From positions 1-64,000 of the forward strand of contig JAADVB010000080.1 of NCBI GenBank assembly GCA_023334545.1: a stretch of DNA of 64,000 nucleotides, read 5' to 3'. Positions 1 to 10,127 of the stretch are shown here, in pieces. Each line of letters opens with the position of its first letter. Positions within the stretch are counted from its first letter, which is position 1. The notes beneath the pieces are model-generated. The model worked only from the letters and a program-made list of their open reading frames with translations, was not told where the DNA came from and made no database searches. Origin of the DNA: Salisapilia sapeloensis (taxonomy: Eukaryota > Oomycota > Peronosporomycetes > Peronosporales > Salisapiliaceae). Both the position numbers and the translations under genes were made by a program.

Positions 1-609
1 ATCTAGATAGAAGGTAGAAGTAGTCGCGTTACGATAAGGCTGTGATTTTAGTCCATTTTAAGATACGATAGAAAGCTTCCAAGTGAAGAACTTTCCTGGC
101 ACTCGACTGGAAATTTGCCAGAAATCTACCAGGAAAGCGGTTTCGCGGGACTCATCGCTGGGCTGATCTTTTGTCTACCTGTTTGTACTGTTTTATAGTC
201 TTATGTGCTAATATTAGCTCGACTAATTATTGCGCGTGGTGTGCAATTTTTCCTAGTATCGTATCTTTGGACTGGTGCAAGCGCACTTCTCCGTCGCAGA
301 GGTGCTATTGCACTATTAAAACGCTACTAGACTAAAAGTTGCGTACTCTTACGAATGAACACTAATGCATATATAGAAGCAATTTCTCAACTTGTTTACG
401 TCGTCTGGTAACCCTGCAACAAAAGTAAAAAATACTAGTGTCGCGCACTCTAGCCTAATAAATTGTCAAATATGATATCCGATCTGCGAATGCTTTTCCA
501 CGTCGATAATTAAATGTGGGAGGGTAGACTGTAGTGTGAACACGTACATAAAATTGAGCAATAGACAACAAAGAGCAAAACCGGAGAGATCGCATTTATC
601 AGCTCCAAG
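1..609. other. Left-edge intergenic region
   Basis: No open frame of convincing length or composition is visible on either strand. The sequence is moderately AT-rich with scattered stops. Its right part must hold the promoter and 5' leader of the YIPF6 gene. It may also hold the end of a gene left of the window, but nothing shows this. Confidence 0.5.
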
Positions 610-1549
610 ATGGCGGAAGTAGACGTAAAGCCCACACCTTCCACGAAAAATGCACCTCCTGAAGTATCTGGAACGATCAGCTTGCCGACGAGCGAGATAA
701 ATACGCTGGATGAGCCTGTTTCGGCGACTATTGTACGTTACAGAGGTTTTTGTTAGCAGACAGTGTCCTAAATGAGCTTTTATGCGGAATATAGTTGCGG
801 GATCTGCGTCTAGTTGGCAGCAAGTTAAAAGTTGTGCTCATGCCTAGCAATACGTCCGAGGCAACACTGAAAGCTCTACGAGACTGTAAGCTCAAGAAAA
901 TTATTAAAAGAGTACTTGTGTATACTAAAGATGGAAATGGCATGAGAAGGGGATCTGTGGGGGCCATTGATGCTGTGTCTCTCGCTATCAATGTAAGCCT
1001 ATAATTGACTAGTATAATAGGTTGGTCATCGTATTAACGTCATTATGTACGCAGTATGCTAAGCGTTACGGCTCCTGACAACCAATCCGCCATGGTCTTT
1101 ACTGGCGTCTTTGTTGTCGTTTGGGCCGGTGCTGCCGTCGTCACTGTGAACGCTCAGCTCCTTGGTAGCACCATGTACTATTCTAACTTTTGCACAGTCC
1201 CGAATCGATCGTATTCACACAACACTTCCATAGCTCCTTCTTCCAAAGCGTCTGTGTTTTGGGATACTGCATCTTCCCACTGAACCTAGCGACACTCGTA
1301 TGCCTGTCTCTACGCCTGGTGTACTCCCACATTCTCCTGCGCCTAGCAATCGTGTCAATTGGCTTTATCTGGTCCACAAGAGGTACCTTCGATTACTTGC
1401 ACACATCCCATTCATTCAACTCACATAAACCAACCGCAGCGTCCGTCGTCTTCATGTCGACCCTGGTACCAGAGAAGCGCAAAGCCCTGACCGTGTACCC
1501 CGTGCTCCTCTTCTACCTGTTCATCTCGTGGATGGTCCTCATTCAATAA
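610..1549 (+). CDS. YIPF6: YIPF6/YIP4-like Golgi membrane protein (five exons)
   Basis: Yip1-domain protein expected in Golgi/ER-exit membranes, where the family binds Rab GTPases and shapes vesicle traffic. I join exons 610-732, 795-885, 950-992, 1055-1174 and 1234-1549, giving 230 residues in one frame. After an acidic, Pro-rich N-terminus the product shows the family signatures LRDLRLVG, LRDWDLWGP, VVVWAGAAV, SFFQSVCVLGYCIFP and the tail ALTVYPVLLFY..ISWM. These match the order and spacing known for animal YIPF6. The transmembrane segments fall after the WGP motif. All four introns are about 60 bp with GT/AG ends. The WDLWGP motif appears only when the third exon is entered at 950, which supports that join. 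Family assignment is strong; the start codon is the only in-frame ATG upstream of the conserved core. Confidence 0.93.
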
Positions 1550-1608
1550 TCTAAGAAAATACATTTGCCTTTTATTTTCTTTGGAACAGCAAGTCGACAC
1601 AATTGAAA

Positions 1609-2364
1609 ATGAGTGGAAAGAGTGGTGTCGAGGAGCTCCAGACGCTCATTTCTGAGCTAGAAACCGACCTAGGCATCGATGCAAATGCCCCAGTAGATAC
1701 GCCGCCACTGCAGCAGGCTGGTGAGGGCAAAAAGAAGGGCAAAAAGGAGAAACAGCCGAAGCAGCCGAAGAAGGCTGCCAAGGCCGCTGACCCATCCCAG
1801 CCGGAGATTACCAAGCTAGACATTCGCGTCGGAAAGATCGTCAATGTGTGGAAGCACGAGACTGCAGACAAGCTCTATTGTGAAGAGATTGATGTTGGAG
1901 AGGAGAGTCCTCGTCACATTGCCAGTGGCCTCGTTCATCACTACTCGCTGGAAGAGATGAAGGACCGCTATGTCCTTGTCATGTGCAACCTCAAGCCTCG
2001 CAACCTCGTTGGCTTTAAGAGCCACGGTATGGTCATGTGTGCCGTTTCTCCTAACGATGACGGCACTGAGCGCGTGGCCTTCGTGGAACCTCCCGCTGAC
2101 ACACCCGTACGCTTTATATAAAGCATTTCCAATAGAATGAGCAATACATAACATGTATGACGATAGGCTGGCGAAAAGATCAAGTTTGACGGTCTTGACG
2201 GAGAACCGTTGACGCCTGCGCAGGTGGAAAAGAAGAAGGTTCTGGTGAACCTTGGACCGGACATGAAGACCGACGCCGACGGCATCGCCAAGTGGCAGGA
2301 CCACGTCTTCAACACGACCAAGGGTCCTTGCACAGCCCCCGTTCCAAACGGCATGATCCGATAA
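1609..2364 (+). CDS. EMAP-II/AIMP1-like tRNA-binding protein (two exons)
   Basis: Exons 1609-2106 and 2167-2364 give 231 residues. The first ~65 residues are an acidic helix followed by a Lys-rich KKKGKKEKQPKQPKK stretch. The rest is a tRNA-binding OB fold: ITKLDIRVGKIV, VWKHETADKLYCEEIDVGE, LVMCNLKPRNLVGFKSHGMVMC, then the EMAP-II-type C-terminal extension with KFDGLDGEP. In Arc1p, AIMP1 and the TyrRS C-domain this module binds tRNA and assists aminoacyl-tRNA synthetases. A synthetase cofactor role is therefore inferred, and the catalytic partner is not in this window. The gene ends 38 bp from the convergent condensin gene. An in-frame TTG at 1603 is ignored in favour of the ATG. Confidence 0.92.
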
Positions 2365-2401
2365 GTAGAACACGAAAGACAATTTCGTTGCAATGCACAT
2401 G

Positions 2402-5400
2402 TTACGTGGACACCTCTTCTCTTGCTCTCTTCCGTCGCTTTTTCCCATGACTCGTCTTCTTCTTCTTACGCGACACGAACAGTTCCTCTTCCTCCTCCAG
2501 CTCTTCGTCTTCCATCGCCACTCGCTCGACCCGTTCCTCAATCGGATCCTTTTCCTCCAGCTCTTCGTCTTCAATTGCCACTCGTTCGACTTGCTCCTCA
2601 ATCGGATCATCTTCCTCCGCCTCTACCTCTTCCTGACGTACTCGGTGCTTCCTCTCCGCCTGACGAAGGTCATACTCGAATTCAATCGCTAGCTGCGGGT
2701 CGCTCGACAGAATCTGCGTCACCTCGTGCTTGTACAGCTTAAACAGTTCTTTTATGTAGTGCCGCAAGTGCCGCAGGACAGGACTGCGCACGCGTTCCAG
2801 TGTCCGCTTCAGCGTCATGAGGACAGGCACAACGTTCTCCAAGTAGTTTTTCTTGGACATCTTGCTAAGCAGCTTGCCCTTGGCCTTACGCAATTGCGTC
2901 CGTGCTTCTTCTTCCTCATCATCTTCTCCATCCTCGTCTGCACCTGCATTCAACTTGATGTCTGGAGAACACAATACAGCAAACGTGTCTTCCAGCACAG
3001 CTTCAAAGCCTGTCTCCTGGATATCTGCTGGGCTCAAGGCTAGTCTACACTTGCCATCACTAGCTGCCTCCAACACATCGTTACACAGACGCACGCACAC
3101 CTCGAGCTTCTGTTCATCCGACAGGTTCTCCAGAAAGAATTTGTACAACATAAAGCGCCGACTCTGGTGCCTCGCACCCGGTAGACTCAGTGCCTCCAAT
3201 TGCCTCTTCTCCTGCTTCGTTCCAGACAAGAGCGCTTTCTCATTTCCATTGAGCACCAGCAACATGTCTAGGAATCTAGACGTAAAGACATTTGGAGCCT
3301 TGTGGACAAGTCGAGAGACGATTATGTGTCGAGCTAACCCAGCAACTTCGTCGCTTTCATCCACAGCAGCTCGGAAGAAGAAGCGGACGAGAGAGTCTCG
3401 CCATTTGACATAGTCCTGCAGCACCAGCTGAGCTAATACGAGCAAACTGGATCGACGGACGAGAGGACTAGAGTCCAACAGGGACAAGGCAATCGTCGGG
3501 ATAAAGCCGTCCACAAGCGACGTGTATCGTACACACAAATCTGACAGAACCATTAAAGCATTCGAACGCACTTCGACACACTTGCTTGACCGTAACTCTC
3601 GCACCAACAGCTTCCGAACGTCCTTGGCCAGTACTTCATCCCGCAAACACACTTTTCCAACGCTCACAAAGGCGCAAATCCGGACTTCCTTTGGGATATC
3701 CACTGTTTCATCATCTTCACCTCCGACAGCCATCGTAGGAGGCAGCAGCAGCTGAACCTTGGAGACAAGCGGCAACGGTACTTCCAGCAAAGCCATCTCT
3801 GCTGGGTCTTTGCCAGATTCATCATCCGGTTTAAAGTCCAAGAGCACTAGTTCTCCCACAGTAGTCACAATACGCTGCATGTCCCCTGCTTGCTGCTCCA
3901 CTCTTTCGGCATCACTCGCAAGGTACTCGTCTATCTCCTTCTCTGCCTTAGCCAGTAGCTTTTGTCCCCACCTAGCGCTCTGGTCCTTACCCTTGCTGAC
4001 GCTCCAGATACTATGTAAGGCGTGCAGTGCATCTCCAATGACATGCAGAGGAACAGCAAATGAATTGAGAGACTTTTCAAGTTCGCCTGCTGTCCGTGAC
4101 GCATCTTCCCTATGGAACTCGGACGACACAGCGGCAATCACTCGTAAAACGTGTCTCGCCTGGTCGAAGAAGCTTTGTGGAAGCTTCTGCGCAGCCAATT
4201 GTCTCCAAGCATCTAAGATAGTCGACACTACCCCTTTCTCCTTTCGGCACACTTTCAAAAGTGCATCAGACCGAGATAGCTCCTCTAGCATGGCCCAACT
4301 GAAGCCCCAGTACTTTTGCTCTCCATCCGCCACACTCTTCTTCACGCCACGAACGCTCGACTTCACGATTTTCTTTGCATCCAATCGACCGCTCTTCATG
4401 AGCATCGACAGAGCATTCTGAGCAGAACGAGTGACACCTCCGTCGACTCTCTGAGCAAGGTCCCAGACAGTATCCAAGTCTCCAACATGCTCATTCGCAG
4501 AATCTAATCGACTCCATTTTAAAAGTCGGTAGAAGAGCACTTGATGCACCCAATCCAAAGCACTGCTCTGGACGCTGTTCTCCGGATCAGCACACAGAGG
4601 CAAGACTCCGATGAGCCACAAGCCTTGTAGCTCTGCGTCTTGAGGAAACGCCAGTAACAATGCAGATATAGACTTTAGAGCCTGCACACGAACACGAATG
4701 GACGAATGAGAGCAACAGGACTGGATCTCCAGCACATCACGTCGCATGGATGGCGGCAGCTGGCCTCGCTCTTGGCGAACAATCACCAGTGCCTCCACTG
4801 CCTGGATTGCAGCCTTTCGAACAAACGTCTTGTCGTCAACTAAACCACGACGGAAAAGCTCCAATAAATGTGGCATAAGCGTCTCCTCCCCATCGCTTTC
4901 GTCGTTCAAGAGCTCTCGCAATCCAACAGACAGAGGAGCATGGTATTCGTCTTCCAGAGACAGTCCAGCCGTGAGTAGAGCAGAAATACCTGCAATGGCT
5001 TTGGAGCGCACGGACGATGCTTTGTCCCTTGATCTCTCCACCAAGAGTTCCAGCAACGGCTTCAATCCAGTGTACCCTTTCAATTCATCTGACACGTCCG
5101 TGTCCATTGTCCAGAAACTAGACTCTAGCACCAACTTCCCAACGAGTTCAATGCCAAATTGCCGATTCTTAACCGTCTTGTGGTGACAGTAACTAGGCAG
5201 AAACTTTAGCAGCCGAGCTCGTTCTTCTGCATTGAACGCTGTCTCGACGTATCCATTGCCACCACCCATCGCAATCGTAAACAAGTACGGCAAGACCTTT
5301 TGTCGTTCATCTGCACGTCCAGGAGCAGACATACAAATGTTTTGTATAATGCCCAGACGAAGCAAAGAGCTAAAGTGAGCTACAGAAACATCGTCGTACA

Positions 5401-6490
5401 TGTCCTTCGTCTGAGCAATCATCTCACAATGTACTTGATCCAATATGTACAGAGATAGTTTATGAAAGCCTGCAGCACAACGGTTGTTAATACTGTTCTG
5501 TTCCTGGAAGGTCACGCCGCGAATGTATGCGTGGACGATGATTCTCGCCATGGCCACGACATCTCCGTGGTGGCCATTCATGAGCTGAAGAAGCATATTC
5601 GTCGCCTCTGCTGACAACGTTTCAGACGTGAAGCGAGAGAACATGTCAGTTGGTACTGTTAGTGACATGACGTGAAGACATAGAGCTGATTCAATCGTGG
5701 GTAGCAACGATTCTTTGCTGCCCGCTAGAGAAGCTCTCGTCACAAAGGATGCTAACGCCACCACGACTTCTTCACCTAGTCGTACCACTCGCGTTTGGGA
5801 TTTGTCTTGTCGTTCCTGATCGTCCTCTGAATTGCTGTGAAAGTCATCATGCGCTCTTCGTCGACGAGAATTTACGTTCTGCCGCATTGCTCGCTTACCA
5901 TGCTTGGCGGTCGTTGAATTTCCTGATATTGCCGCCTCTACTGCGCTCTTGTTGGTTATGTGAACCCATTTGCGCAGTACGTCGAGCGCAATTCGATATA
6001 GGCACGGCATGAACACGCCATAAGTCGAAACATCATGCTCTTGTATCCACGAGAAGTAGATTTTAGAGGCAACAAGCGCACGAGAGAGAGCTTCGTACTG
6101 CTCTTCTTTCGTTTTTAGTCGATGAAAGACTTCTCGAAGGTCCATTACGCAGTGCAGCAATGTCAATAGCAAACGATAGGCAGCATCAGGCGGGTTCTGA
6201 CCTTCGTATGCGTCATACATGACATTCATAGCACGATCCGATACCAAAAGCTCCATCAGAGGAGATTCTGTAGCATTATCCTGGTTGAAATATGGTGCTA
6301 ACGCACGATCAACGTCCCGTAGTGATCGAAGCGATATGCGCTGGACAAAGTCGCAGTGGAAGATAGGCTCCATAGACTCATAGTCGACTCTTACGGCCGT
6401 TCCACGAGTGTCAAATAGAGACTGCACTGCGAGTGAAGGAATGGAAGGCAGATCTAGTCTGGAAAGAGCCGTCAGTAGCGCTTCCTCCAT
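2402..6490 (-). CDS. NCAPD3: Condensin-2 complex subunit D3
   Basis: Long HEAT-repeat protein of about 1362 residues without introns. The C-terminal third carries the condensin subunit 1 signature: VRNNxxxxLxDLCVRYTxLVD (here VRSNALMVLSDLCVRYTSLVDG), followed by LSLLDSSPLVRRSSLLVLAQL and VKWRDSLVRFFFRAAVDESDEVA. This fits D3 of condensin II better than D2 of condensin I. Condensin II compacts mitotic chromosomes, and D3 is a HEAT adaptor of the SMC2/SMC4 ring. The tail is strongly acidic and ends in a Lys/Arg-rich nuclear-localisation-like run (KKKKTSHGKKRRKRAR). The open frame reaches a Met at 6619, but I prefer the MEEALLTALS start at 6490. The acidic tail contains a 20-residue tandem duplication (see findings). 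Confidence 0.9.
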   Translation of the reverse strand: MEEALLTALSRLDLPSIPSLAVQSLFDTRGTAVRVDYESMEPIFHCDFVQRISLRSLRDVDRALAPYFNQDNATESPLMELLVSDRAMNVMYDAYEGQNPPDAAYRLLLTLLHCVMDLREVFHRLKTKEEQYEALSRALVASKIYFSWIQEHDVSTYGVFMPCLYRIALDVLRKWVHITNKSAVEAAISGNSTTAKHGKRAMRQNVNSRRRRAHDDFHSNSEDDQERQDKSQTRVVRLGEEVVVALASFVTRASLAGSKESLLPTIESALCLHVMSLTVPTDMFSRFTSETLSAEATNMLLQLMNGHHGDVVAMARIIVHAYIRGVTFQEQNSINNRCAAGFHKLSLYILDQVHCEMIAQTKDMYDDVSVAHFSSLLRLGIIQNICMSAPGRADERQKVLPYLFTIAMGGGNGYVETAFNAEERARLLKFLPSYCHHKTVKNRQFGIELVGKLVLESSFWTMDTDVSDELKGYTGLKPLLELLVERSRDKASSVRSKAIAGISALLTAGLSLEDEYHAPLSVGLRELLNDESDGEETLMPHLLELFRRGLVDDKTFVRKAAIQAVEALVIVRQERGQLPPSMRRDVLEIQSCCSHSSIRVRVQALKSISALLLAFPQDAELQGLWLIGVLPLCADPENSVQSSALDWVHQVLFYRLLKWSRLDSANEHVGDLDTVWDLAQRVDGGVTRSAQNALSMLMKSGRLDAKKIVKSSVRGVKKSVADGEQKYWGFSWAMLEELSRSDALLKVCRKEKGVVSTILDAWRQLAAQKLPQSFFDQARHVLRVIAAVSSEFHREDASRTAGELEKSLNSFAVPLHVIGDALHALHSIWSVSKGKDQSARWGQKLLAKAEKEIDEYLASDAERVEQQAGDMQRIVTTVGELVLLDFKPDDESGKDPAEMALLEVPLPLVSKVQLLLPPTMAVGGEDDETVDIPKEVRICAFVSVGKVCLRDEVLAKDVRKLLVRELRSSKCVEVRSNALMVLSDLCVRYTSLVDGFIPTIALSLLDSSPLVRRSSLLVLAQLVLQDYVKWRDSLVRFFFRAAVDESDEVAGLARHIIVSRLVHKAPNVFTSRFLDMLLVLNGNEKALLSGTKQEKRQLEALSLPGARHQSRRFMLYKFFLENLSDEQKLEVCVRLCNDVLEAASDGKCRLALSPADIQETGFEAVLEDTFAVLCSPDIKLNAGADEDGEDDEEEEARTQLRKAKGKLLSKMSKKNYLENVVPVLMTLKRTLERVRSPVLRHLRHYIKELFKLYKHEVTQILSSDPQLAIEFEYDLRQAERKHRVRQEEVEAEEDDPIEEQVERVAIEDEELEEKDPIEERVERVAMEDEELEEEEELFVSRKKKKTSHGKKRRKRAREEVST

Positions 6491-6721
6491 CTCGAGACGG
6501 ATGTTGGACCGTGTTGTGTTCGAATGGAAATGGCGGGAATGAATAGTGCGAATAATTCGAGACACATACTGTATCTCAGGATGGAAATAGTGGTAGGAGA
6601 GTATCTTGAGACGCCGCATGTAGCCACATGCGGCCAGGATCCGTTTCGTGCCCGAAGGTGAAGTGGATGCTATTTATGCTCCTTTACTCACCCTTTAGAC
6701 TGCTGAAAAGTCTAGGGTGAT

Positions 6722-9389
6722 ATGAGCAGACTTACCTCCAACTATGCCGAGCAGTCTGCACATAACTTGCGGGGGAGCGTCGGAAGTGTGACGGAGGAAG
6801 AGGATGACCGATGGGGCCATGCGACTGACACTGAGAATGACTCGAGTGCGCGAAGTAAGGTAGCAAGCCAGTCTCCATTCATGGTACGGCAACTACAACG
6901 ACAACTCGTCACCGGTTTGTCGCCGATCGAGGAGATGCAAATCGCCCAGAATGAGCTACGAGTGAAAGCAGCAGCGCAATTGGTACGTTGACTTCCATCT
7001 TATAAAAGTCTGAATTTGACTTACTCCTTTGACTGCGCAGCCAAGCCGGCGACTTCAGAACAGTCTATCCAGCCTCATCACTACTCGGGACATTATCCAT
7101 AAGCTCCGAAAAGGACAAAAAGTAGCCCCAGACACACGTGTAGATGATTTTGACGACGAGAAAATGATTAAAGAGGTTGACCAGCTGACACCAGGTATTT
7201 CATACTCTGAAAAATTAAACCCAGCGTGTCTAGAAGCAGTTGTGATCTTTTGATACTAGCCGAGGCACTCGATTTTGTCGAGATCGCATCCAGGAACGAA
7301 AACGTCTTGTCACGTAAGAAGCAGCAGTACGATGAGATGTCCTTGCCATTCTACCTCATCTCGCCACACAGCAAGTTTAGAATGCGATGGGACGTCCTCG
7401 CTTTCTCGCTTATTACGTGTAAGTCGTTCATGCAATCGGATAGTCAAGAATACGTTTGAATTGATGTGGAAATTGATGATGTAGATAACGCTATCATGAT
7501 CCCGGTATGTCCACTACCTTGTTCGTATCGACTGCTTAAAGCGAAGATTTAATTCCTGCTTGACTGGTATGACTCTAGTTTCAACTGTCATTTTGGTACC
7601 ACATTCCGCTCAATGGGACTTCTCTGGAAACCTTTCATCGATTCGTGGACGGCTTCTTCTACGTCGACATTGTACCTCTACTTTTAAGAAATGCCAAGCT
7701 TGAGTACATACTGAGGCGTGTTTTAGGTTATCAACTTCTTTTCATCTTATGAAGTCAATGGCCGGATCGAAAACCGGTCCAAAGCCATCGCGAAAAGATA
7801 CATAAAGTCCTGGTTCCTGATCGACTTTATATCATCCTTCCCAGTCTACATCTTTCAAGGAAATGTCGGACGAATGCCGCAGCTAGCTCGTCTGTTCCGC
7901 CTCTTTCGTCTATTCAAGCTCATACGTATGCTTACGATCGTCCGCATCTTAAACAGGTATTAACTTATCTTGTTGTTTTGTATAAGAGTAAATTTCCACG
8001 TCTTGTGCCCTTGTAGACTAGAGTATGCACTCCTCATTCGATCCACTGTCAGTAGCATCGCCAAGTTTTTCCTAATCGTCTGCTTTACATCACATTGGCT
8101 CAGGTAAATCACTGTCTTCATTTCGACAACCGACGCGTCTAACTTCATCGTCCGGATGGCGTCGATGTACGTCTAGCTGTTCCTACTTTTGGATTTCTAT
8201 CGAACGACCTGACGGATGGGTAGCTTCCAACGGACTCGAGCACGCCAAGGTTTACGACAAGTACACGACTGCCTTCTATTGGTCCATCATGACAATGTAA
8301 GTAGAGCAGCACGTATCTAGCTCTTCGAACTCATTCATATTTTTCTCTAGGACGACGGTCGGGTATGGAGACATCTATCCAACGTCTACTGACGAGCGGG
8401 TATTCTGCATCTTCGGCATGCTGTTCGGTGCTTGGATCTTCACGTATGCCATCACGTCTGCCGTTGCAATGGTGGCCAACCTCAACGCTTCTAACAGCGA
8501 GTACCAGCTTCGGATGGACGAGCTGAACGACTACATGGAAGCACGAGAACTCCCGATGCCACTCCGATACGAGATTCGAGAGTTCTACTCTAACGCTCGC
8601 AGCTCGGAAGAATCCAAACTAGCGAACGAGTCTAAAATATTGGCCGAGCTCTCCGCCCTGCTTCGGTCCAAAGTCGCTTTCGCCATCAACGACCGAGCGC
8701 TAAGCCAAATGCCGTTCTTTGAAGGTGCTGACCATAACTTTCTCATGGAGCTGGCTTTGAGCATGCGCATGGTATGTCTTCCTCCAATGGAAGAAGTGAT
8801 TTTGGAAGGAGAGAAAGGAGAGGAGATGTTCTTCATCTTCCGAGGCGTCGTCGAGATCGAGCGTGGAGGGCAGCAGCTAGGAGTTTTAGGACAGAAGCAG
8901 TACTTTGGTGAAATGGCGCTGTTCAATCTGAACTGCCTACGCACAGCCACCGTCCGGACGCTCTGCTTTTGCGAACTGCGTATGCTGACCAGGGAAAAGT
9001 TTCTCATTGCGCTCACCCACTTTCCAGACATGAAGCAGCGGATCGCCAAGATCGTGGAGAAACGTGCAAAGGCGTCTTCGGCTTCTGTGCCCATGACCTC
9101 GTCTCCGTTGCCAGATGAAAGAGCGAGTATGGTCGAGGGATCGCTGGACAGGATGGCAGAATCGATTGTGAAGAACAGCAACGCTAATGCAACAACCGCA
9201 AGGCGCACAACGCCTCAGATGCTTTCCCGTGTATCCCAGATGAACACTCAGTTCTCCAACTCGATGCGTCTGTTGCAGGCAGAGGCCGATCTGAACTCGA
9301 TGCAAACGAGGCTCAAGACGATGGTGAAGCTCCAGGATGATCTAACAGTGACGGTGCAGGAGATGGAGATGGTGGGAGCAGGGCACTGA
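6722..9389 (+). CDS. Cyclic-nucleotide-binding, voltage-sensor K+ channel (nine exons)
   Basis: Exons 6722-6982, 7041-7194, 7260-7418, 7485-7504, 7579-7671, 7727-7956, 8017-8103, 8177-8296 and 8351-9389 give 720 residues. Order: cytosolic N-terminus; PFYLISPHSKFRMRWD entry to S1; YNAIMIP; DIVINFFSSY (S2); WFLIDFISSFP (S3); an Arg-rich S4 (ARLFRLFRLFKLIRML); S5; a pore with TTVGYGD at about 376-382; S6; a C-linker; and a cyclic-nucleotide-binding domain near 490-590 with EGEKGEEMFFI and the phosphate cassette FGEMALFNLNCLRTATV. A Gln/Leu-rich helix ends the protein. The TVGYGD filter predicts K+ selectivity, so this is closer to EAG/HCN/KAT-type channels than to animal CNG channels. The cassette Arg needed for nucleotide binding is present. 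The fourth exon is only 20 nt and is fixed by the conserved YNAIMIP motif. Confidence 0.92.
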
Positions 9390-9463
9390 ACGTCAGCAAG
9401 AGTCGAATGGGAACGTTGACAGAGGCCAAGGACAATGCGTTCTATTCTTCTAGCTGCAACTGT

Positions 9464-10053
9464 CTACATGAGGTTGTTCGATTCGTCCGGAATCCGAACG
9501 GTAGTGCCTTCAAACGCTTCCGTGACTTCGATCTGGCATCCCAGTCGCGACCTACAGTCCACACCGTTAGAAAAGAGTATCTAAAGTGTTTCAATCAACA
9601 TCTTACGTGTCTGTGAGACCCCATGCCAGATCCAGCATGTCTTCTTCTTCTTCGCTGATCTCTGGCAGCTTCTCAAAGACATCCTCCTCGAAGATCAAGT
9701 GGCACGTCGAGCACGCAAGCTCATGACCACACGCACCTACACCGTCCTAGTTAATTTCTGATGCCTTATAAGATACAAATACTAGCTGCATCTGTACATT
9801 CAAGCTCAATGTCGTTGTCGTGTGCTACATCTGCTAACAAGTCGCCTTCTTGCGCTGAGACCTCGAACGCATCGCCATCACCGTCGATGAACGTGAAATT
9901 GACCTTTTCTCCCGTGGCGAACTTACGGTGCAATGGCACTTGAGCTGCGAAAGGAGCTTGCTCTCGAAGAACTGAGTTTGCTAGAAACTTGGGTCCCGTC
10001 CGGACGGCCGTCTGGCGCAGGGACCGACTTGCCACCGCACGAAGCGCATTCAT
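9464..10053 (-). CDS. Mitochondrial [2Fe-2S] adrenodoxin-type ferredoxin (three exons)
   Basis: Exons 10053-9798, 9736-9607 and 9551-9464 (transcription order) give about 157 residues. The N-terminus [15 protein letters not shown] is Arg/Ser/Ala-rich without acids, as in mitochondrial presequences. The core has [22 protein letters not shown], the cluster-binding [10 protein letters not shown] motif, [13 protein letters not shown] and SRLGCQI. The four ligand Cys follow the C-x5-C-x2-C...C pattern. Family role: carries electrons from ferredoxin reductase to Fe-S cluster assembly and to heme A synthesis. COX15, which needs such electrons, is encoded 3.6 kb away. A longer start at 10098 is possible. 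The exon 1-2 join yields E-C-A-C where the family has E-G-A-C (see findings). It converges on the K+ channel, with 74 bp between stops. Confidence 0.9.
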
Positions 10054-10108
10054 GTCTTCCTCGTATTTCGGTGGTGATACAAAATGCAAGTTAAACATAC
10101 AAAAACGA

Positions 10109-10120
10109 GGTCATTCCTAG
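10109..10120 (+). promoter_or_regulatory. Oomycete-type initiator (Inr) upstream of the SPT3-like gene
   Basis: GGTCATTCCTAG at this place contains TCATTCC, which fits the oomycete Inr pattern YCAYTYY. It lies 11-17 nt before the ATG at 10128. This is a motif match only; transcription start is not shown. Confidence 0.35.
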
Positions 10121-10127
10121 ACAATTA

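Noticed and set aside
6491-6619. Longer N-terminus for condensin D3
   Set aside because: The extra 43 residues look unlike the family and the MEEALL start fits better. No other evidence favours the longer form.
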